Part shown: piece by piece, positions 59,733 through 64,000 of the stretch
Position numbering within the stretch: position 1 is the first letter of the stretch
Layout of the letters: every line of letters starts with the position of its first letter
Assembly (NCBI RefSeq): GCF_000720175.1
Contig: NZ_JOIX01000015.1
Span: 62,001 to 126,000, forward strand
From: Streptomyces sp. NRRL S-337
Lineage (GTDB): Bacteria; Actinomycetota; Actinomycetes; Streptomycetales; Streptomycetaceae
Direction of reading: 5' to 3'
Length of the DNA: 64,000 nucleotides
Position numbers and translations under genes: made by a program
Notes under the pieces: model-generated
The model's database searches: none
The model's input: the letters and a program-made list of their open reading frames with translations, nothing else
What the model was told of the DNA's origin: nothing

Positions 59733-61687
59733 CACTGGTCCTCGACCCTGATCGGACGGAGCTGGATCGTCTGCTCGTTGAGGGTGGCCGGCGGCAGCCC
59801 GCCGAAGGCCAGGGAGAGGGAGAGCGTGGTCTCCGTGTCGCGGGGGGCCGTGTGGTCCGGGTACCGGGCCGGGGCCTGGGCGGGGACGCGGACGCCGGAG
59901 TCGGCGTGCAGCTGGGAGCCGGCCAGCCGCCGGTAGAGCGTGTCGCGGGCCATCAGGTCCTGGTGCCGGCCGGTGGCCCGGACCCGGCCGTCCTCCATCA
60001 CCACGATCTGCTCGGCGTCGATCACCGTGGAGATCCGGTGGGCGATGGCGATGACCGCGCAGTGCCGGGAGACCCGCTGCAGTACGTCGCGGAAGTCCCG
60101 CTCGGAGTCGGAGTCCAGGTGGGAGGTGGCCTCGTCCAGCAGCATCACCGCCGGCTTCTGCAGCAACGTCCGTGCGATGCACAGGCGTTGGCGCTGACCG
60201 CCGGACAACCCCGAGCCCTGGTCGCCGAGTTCGGTGTCGAGGCCCTGCGGGAGATTGGCCACCACCTTGCTGAGGCCGGCCATCGCCACCGCCTGCTGGA
60301 TGTCGTCCTCGCCGGCGTCGGGGCTGGCGTAGGTCAGGTTCTCCCGGACAGTGCCGCGCAGCGCCGCACTGTCCTGCTGGACGTAGCCGACCAGCCCGCG
60401 CAGCGAGTCGAGCGGCAGCGCCTCGATGTTGCGGCCGCCGACCAGGATGCTGCCGCCGGTCGCCGGATAGAAGCGTTCGATCAGCTGGAACAGGGTGGTC
60501 TTGCCCGCGCCGGACGGCCCGACGACGGCGGTCAGGCCGCGTGCCGGGACGCTGAGCGAGACGCCGTGCAGGACCTGCGTCCGCTCGCCCTGGTCCCCCC
60601 GCTCGTAGCCGAAGCGGACGTCGCGGAACTCGACCGCGGCCCGGCCGTGGGCCGGCAGGACCAGCGGCGCGGAAGGCCCGGCGGCCACCGTCCCGCCGCC
60701 CTCCTGGGGCAGGTCGGCCAGCTCGTCGACCTTCTGGATGGCCGCCCGGCCCTGCACGAACTGGCCCACCGCCATGAAGAACATCACCAGCGGGGACACC
60801 AGCTGGAACAGGTACATGATGAACGTGGTCAGCGCGGCCATGGTCATCTCGCCGCGGGCCACCCAGGCCATGCCGACCCCGACGACGACGGCCAGCGCGC
60901 CCTGCGTGCCGACGTTCATGGACGGCGTCAGCAGGGCGCCGTAGGCGGTGCCCCGGATGCCCGACCGGCGGGCCTTCCCGGCCAGCGTGCCGATGCGGTC
61001 GGCCTCCCGGGACTCGGCGCGGGACGCCTTGACCGTGGGCAGGGCGGAGAGTGCGCGCTGGACGGCGGTGCCGAACGCGCCGATGTCGTCGCGGTTCTCC
61101 AGTGCCACCTTGCGCAGCTTCCGGGCGAGCGCCAGCGAGAGGACGCTGGCCGCGCCGAGGCAGGCCAGCGTGATCGCCATCAGACCCGCGTCGATGCAGA
61201 ACATCAGCACCACGCCGCCCAGCACCGTCACACCACTGGTGATCAACTGGGTCAGGCTCTGCGAAAGGGCGATCTTCACCAGTGAGGTATCGGTGACCGT
61301 GCGGGTGAAGATATCGCCCTGCGGCCGTTTCCCGAATGCCGTGAGATCGGCGCGCAGCAGACGTTCGGTCAGCAGCCGGCGGACGTCGAAGACGATGTTC
61401 TCCCCGGCCCGGCCGATGACGTAGGCCTGGAGCGAGGAAAGGACCGCACCGGCACAGAAAAGGGCGACGAGCTGGGTGATCGGCGCGGCCAGCGATTCGC
61501 CGCGGCCGGCCGCTTCGATCAGCCGGCCGATGGAGACCGGCTGGGTGAGTGAGGCGGCCACCCCCGCCAGGCCCAGCGCGATGCCCGCGACCAGCAGGGC
61601 CGTGTGCTGTCTGAAGACCGTGGCGACCAGGCCGGCGCCGCGTCCGGTCCTGCCCCTCTGGCTTGCGCGGCCCACGCGATGTGCCAT
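59729..61687 (-). CDS. ABC exporter (fused permease and ATPase)
   Basis: 652 aa. ATG start after GGGGGGAG. Six-helix ABC membrane domain (about 20-320), then a nucleotide-binding domain with Walker A GPSGAGKTT, Q-loop VQQDSAALRG, signature LSGGQRQR, Walker B VMLLDEATSHLD and H-loop IAHRIST. The C-terminal tail of about 60 residues is extra. It lacks a C39 peptidase domain, so leader removal needs another protease. It is the first gene of the cluster and would export the mature linaridin. Confidence 0.92.
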   Translation of the reverse strand: MAHRVGRASQRGRTGRGAGLVATVFRQHTALLVAGIALGLAGVAASLTQPVSIGRLIEAAGRGESLAAPITQLVALFCAGAVLSSLQAYVIGRAGENIVFDVRRLLTERLLRADLTAFGKRPQGDIFTRTVTDTSLVKIALSQSLTQLITSGVTVLGGVVLMFCIDAGLMAITLACLGAASVLSLALARKLRKVALENRDDIGAFGTAVQRALSALPTVKASRAESREADRIGTLAGKARRSGIRGTAYGALLTPSMNVGTQGALAVVVGVGMAWVARGEMTMAALTTFIMYLFQLVSPLVMFFMAVGQFVQGRAAIQKVDELADLPQEGGGTVAAGPSAPLVLPAHGRAAVEFRDVRFGYERGDQGERTQVLHGVSLSVPARGLTAVVGPSGAGKTTLFQLIERFYPATGGSILVGGRNIEALPLDSLRGLVGYVQQDSAALRGTVRENLTYASPDAGEDDIQQAVAMAGLSKVVANLPQGLDTELGDQGSGLSGGQRQRLCIARTLLQKPAVMLLDEATSHLDSDSERDFRDVLQRVSRHCAVIAIAHRISTVIDAEQIVVMEDGRVRATGRHQDLMARDTLYRRLAGSQLHADSGVRVPAQAPARYPDHTAPRDTETTLSLSLAFGGLPPATLNEQTIQLRPIRVEDQW

Positions 61688-62040
61688 GAGTGCTCCCCCC
61701 GCTTTGACGACGGTCGCGCCGTGCGCGACCAGTGAGAACCGCCTTGCCTATTGGGGTGCTCTCGTCAAGATGGCGAAGCTAGCATCGCCGCCCGCTGTCA
61801 AGTTATTGGTTAATTGGCCGCCCGGTGGGCGGTCCGTGGAATAGGCGGGAGATCTGCGTGGGGGCCGTAAGTTAATTTATCTGCCGCTTATTTTGGCGAT
61901 GATCGCGAAGCGGCCGGCCGGCGCAGGAAAACTTTACCCATTCCTTCCCGCTTTTTACCGCAGAACGGGAATTTCCCCGGCCGCCGGCGTGTTTTCGCAC
62001 CGCGGCGCGGACCCGGCACGGGGCGCGCACCGAACGGACG
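61688..62040. other. Promoter region of the RiPP cluster
   Basis: About 350 bases with unusually AT-rich islands (61770-61830, 61860-61960). On the minus strand TTGACA lies at 61797-61802, about 110 bases before the exporter start; a -10 at good spacing is not clear. No gene is seen. Confidence 0.45.
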
Positions 62041-62070
62041 ACGGGCGGCACCCGGATGGATGCCGCCCGT
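62041..62070 (-). terminator. ppa terminator
   Basis: Perfect 10-bp stem ACGGGCGGCA/TGCCGCCCGT with a 10-base loop, about 50 bases after the ppa stop. Confidence 0.65.
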
Positions 62071-62117
62071 TCGCGTACGAAAATCACCGGGCGCGCATCC
62101 GCGCCCGGGCCTTCGGA

Positions 62118-62609
62118 TCAGTGCCCGCCGTGCGCCTCGGCGCGCTTGTACGAGGCCTCGATCTCGGCCTCGGCGTCCGCACGGCCGACCCAGTTGGCGC
62201 CCTCGACGGACTTGCCCGGCTCCAGGTCCTTGTAGACCTCGAAGAAGTGCTGGATCTCCAGGCGGTCGAACTCCGACACGTGGTGGATGTCACGCAGGTG
62301 CTCCACGCGCGGGTCGGACGCCGGGACGCACAGCAGCTTGTCGTCGCCGCCGGCCTCGTCCGTCATCCGGAACATGCCGATGGCGCGGCACTTGATGAGG
62401 CAGCCGGGGAAGGTCGGCTCATCCAGGATGACCAGGGCGTCCAGCGGGTCGCCGTCCTCGCCCAGGGTGTTCTCGACAAAGCCGTAGTCCGCCGGGTAGC
62501 TGGTCGAGGTGAAGAGTCGACGGTCCAGGCGGATCCGACCGGTCTCGTGGTCCACCTCGTACTTGTTCCGCGAACCCTTCGGGATCTCGATGGTGACGTC
62601 GAACTCCAC
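62118..62609 (-). CDS. ppa: Inorganic pyrophosphatase
   Basis: 163 aa from the GTG at 62609 ([20 protein letters not shown]), with GGAGGAG seven bases upstream; a longer in-frame start is not conserved. The family I catalytic residues are in [24 protein letters not shown] and the D-E-P-T-F-P-G strand, with late acidic ligands in [12 protein letters not shown]. It hydrolyses pyrophosphate and drives biosynthesis. It is divergent from dacB, the order usual in Streptomyces. Confidence 0.97.
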   Translation of the reverse strand: MEFDVTIEIPKGSRNKYEVDHETGRIRLDRRLFTSTSYPADYGFVENTLGEDGDPLDALVILDEPTFPGCLIKCRAIGMFRMTDEAGGDDKLLCVPASDPRVEHLRDIHHVSEFDRLEIQHFFEVYKDLEPGKSVEGANWVGRADAEAEIEASYKRAEAHGGH

Positions 62610-62695
62610 GGGTGGCTCCTCCATGATCAACACATACGTCTGGTGATTAAGTGTCCCCCACGCAGGTGTGTGGTGGCGAAAGGGGCTGGTCCGAG

Positions 62696-64000
62696 GTGCC
62701 GGAGACCAGGAAATGGCAGGTCAGATGGCAGTCGGCGCAGCGTTCGGCGCAGCGCACCGCGCGGACGGCGGCCGACGCGGCCGGGCGCTCGGCCCGTGCG
62801 GCGGCCGGCACCGTACGGCAGGCCTGGCAGGACACCCCGCGGCACACCCAGCAGACCTGGCGGCTGACGGCGGTCTCCGCAGCCACTGGCCTGACGGTCG
62901 CGCTCGTCGCGGTGGCGGCGGCCGGCCCGTGGGACTCCGGTCAGCGTACGGCCGAGCGCGCCGAGGCGGCGGTGGTCGACGGATCCAGTGGCGAGCATCA
63001 CGCCGCGGAACCCGACCGTCCGGCGCCCAGCGCCGCGCCCGTGCTGCCCGCACTCGGCGTCCGCACCGCCGCGGGCGCCGGCCGGGGCGCGGCACCGGTA
63101 CCGACCGGCGCCGGGCTCGCCGACGCCCTCGCGCCGCTGCTCAAGGACCCGGCGCTGGGCCCGCTGCGCACCGCCTCCGTGGTGGACGTCGCGGCCGGTC
63201 GCGAGGTCTTCGGGTCCGGCCAGGGCAAGACCGCCATCCCGGCCTCCACGGTCAAGCTCGCCACCGCTGTCGCCGCACTGTCCGCCCGCGGCCCGGAGCA
63301 CCGCATCGACACCTCCGTCGTCACGGCCGGCAAGGACCGCATCGTCCTCGTCGGCGGCGGCGACCCCACGCTCACCGTCCGCGCCCCGCAGCCCGGCACC
63401 GCCGAGCAGCCCGCGAACCTCCGCACCCTGGCCGACGCCACCGCCCGCGCGCTCAAGCAGCGGCACCTCACCACGGTGCACCTCGGGTACGACGCCTCCG
63501 CCTACTCGGGGCCGGTCGAACACCCCATCGGCCCCAACGAGAACCTCGCCCCGGTCACGGCGCTGATGACCGACGAGGCCCGCCTCGACGACAGCGACCA
63601 CGGCCCGGCGCCCCGCGACGCCGACCCCGCAGGCTCCACCGCCCGTACCTTCGCCGAGCTCCTCCACGAGCGCGGCATCACTGTCGACGGCACCCCGGAC
63701 GGCACCAAGGCCCCCGCCCACGCCGAGCGGCTGGCCGCCGTCCACTCCCTCCCTCTCTCCTCCCTCGTGGAGCGGATGCTCACCTACAGCGACAACGACA
63801 TCGCCGAGGCGCTGGCCCGGCAGGCCGCGCTCGGCTCCGGCCGGCCGGCCAGCTTCGCCGGCGCCGCCGAGGCCGTCCACCACGCCCTCGCCCGCCAGCA
63901 TCTGCCGCTGGCCGGCGCGGTCTTCAAGGACGGCAGCGGCCTGGACCGCGACGACAAGGTGTCCGCCGCGCTGCTCTCCCGCCTCCTGCTGCAGGCCGCC
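62696..64000 (+). CDS. dacB: D-alanyl-D-alanine carboxypeptidase/PBP4, 5' part (runs off the window)
   Basis: 435 codons present, still open at the window end. The GTG at 62696 has AAAGGGG upstream and gives [13 protein letters not shown], an Arg/Gln-rich cytoplasmic segment, then one membrane helix ([17 protein letters not shown]). The S13 penicillin-binding domain has nucleophile motif STVK (Ser184) and SDN (Ser365); the KTG motif would lie beyond the end. It trims or cleaves peptidoglycan stem peptides. The Gln/Arg-rich N-terminal insert before the helix is longer than I recall for the family. Confidence 0.93.
   Translation, partial: MPETRKWQVRWQSAQRSAQRTARTAADAAGRSARAAAGTVRQAWQDTPRHTQQTWRLTAVSAATGLTVALVAVAAAGPWDSGQRTAERAEAAVVDGSSGEHHAAEPDRPAPSAAPVLPALGVRTAAGAGRGAAPVPTGAGLADALAPLLKDPALGPLRTASVVDVAAGREVFGSGQGKTAIPASTVKLATAVAALSARGPEHRIDTSVVTAGKDRIVLVGGGDPTLTVRAPQPGTAEQPANLRTLADATARALKQRHLTTVHLGYDASAYSGPVEHPIGPNENLAPVTALMTDEARLDDSDHGPAPRDADPAGSTARTFAELLHERGITVDGTPDGTKAPAHAERLAAVHSLPLSSLVERMLTYSDNDIAEALARQAALGSGRPASFAGAAEAVHHALARQHLPLAGAVFKDGSGLDRDDKVSAALLSRLLLQAA

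Overview
The window is very GC-rich, uses GTG and TTG starts freely, and carries chaplins, rodlins, TipA, DUF397/XRE pairs and a thymidylate kinase fused to a transporter-like domain. All of this points to a Streptomyces chromosome (inferred from gene content and order; no search was run).

Region 1 (1-13.2 kb) is core chromosome: the end of a methyltransferase gene, small membrane and secreted proteins, topA, the MFS-like/Tmk fusion, DNA polymerase III delta prime, a secreted S33 peptidase lipoprotein and tRNA-Thr(CGT). Region 2 (13.2-30.2 kb) is looser and rich in short tandem repeats. It holds a lipoprotein, a NarL-type two-component pair whose regulator ends in a collagen-like tail, a glycerophosphodiesterase, an acyltransferase-3 protein, a broken IS256-family element with a passenger gene, an arylamine N-acetyltransferase, a Rid protein, a divergent TetR/monooxygenase pair, an esterase, a second PolA-like polymerase and an AlkZ-like glycosylase.

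Region 3 (30.4-34.8 kb) is an array of aerial-surface protein genes on the plus strand: chaplin, rodlin, chaplin, an unrecognised small secreted protein, rodlin, rodlin, and a sortase-type chaplin. Most have their own hairpin terminator. Together they would build the hydrophobic rodlet coat of aerial hyphae and spores. Region 4 (35-50.7 kb) has a nitrilase-family gene, a TatA-like gene, a zinc-starvation operon (Cys-free L33 and L31, a COG0523 protein, S18) behind a Zur-like operator, two regulator groups of the DUF397/XRE type, aldehyde dehydrogenase, glutamate decarboxylase, a WrbA-like flavoprotein, LysE and TipA with its operator. Region 5 (50.9-53.7 kb) has DedA and ThrE transporters.

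Region 6 (53.7-61.7 kb, all minus strand) is read here as a class-B-like linaridin RiPP cluster: ABC exporter, FAD desaturase-like oxidoreductase, methyltransferase, an orphan IS3-OrfA-like protein, alpha/beta hydrolase, a small membrane protein, a 65-aa precursor peptide with the linaridin leader motif, and an HTTM-like membrane protein. It sits between thrE and ppa/dacB (62.1-64 kb). This cluster and the surface-protein array are the most interesting parts of the window.
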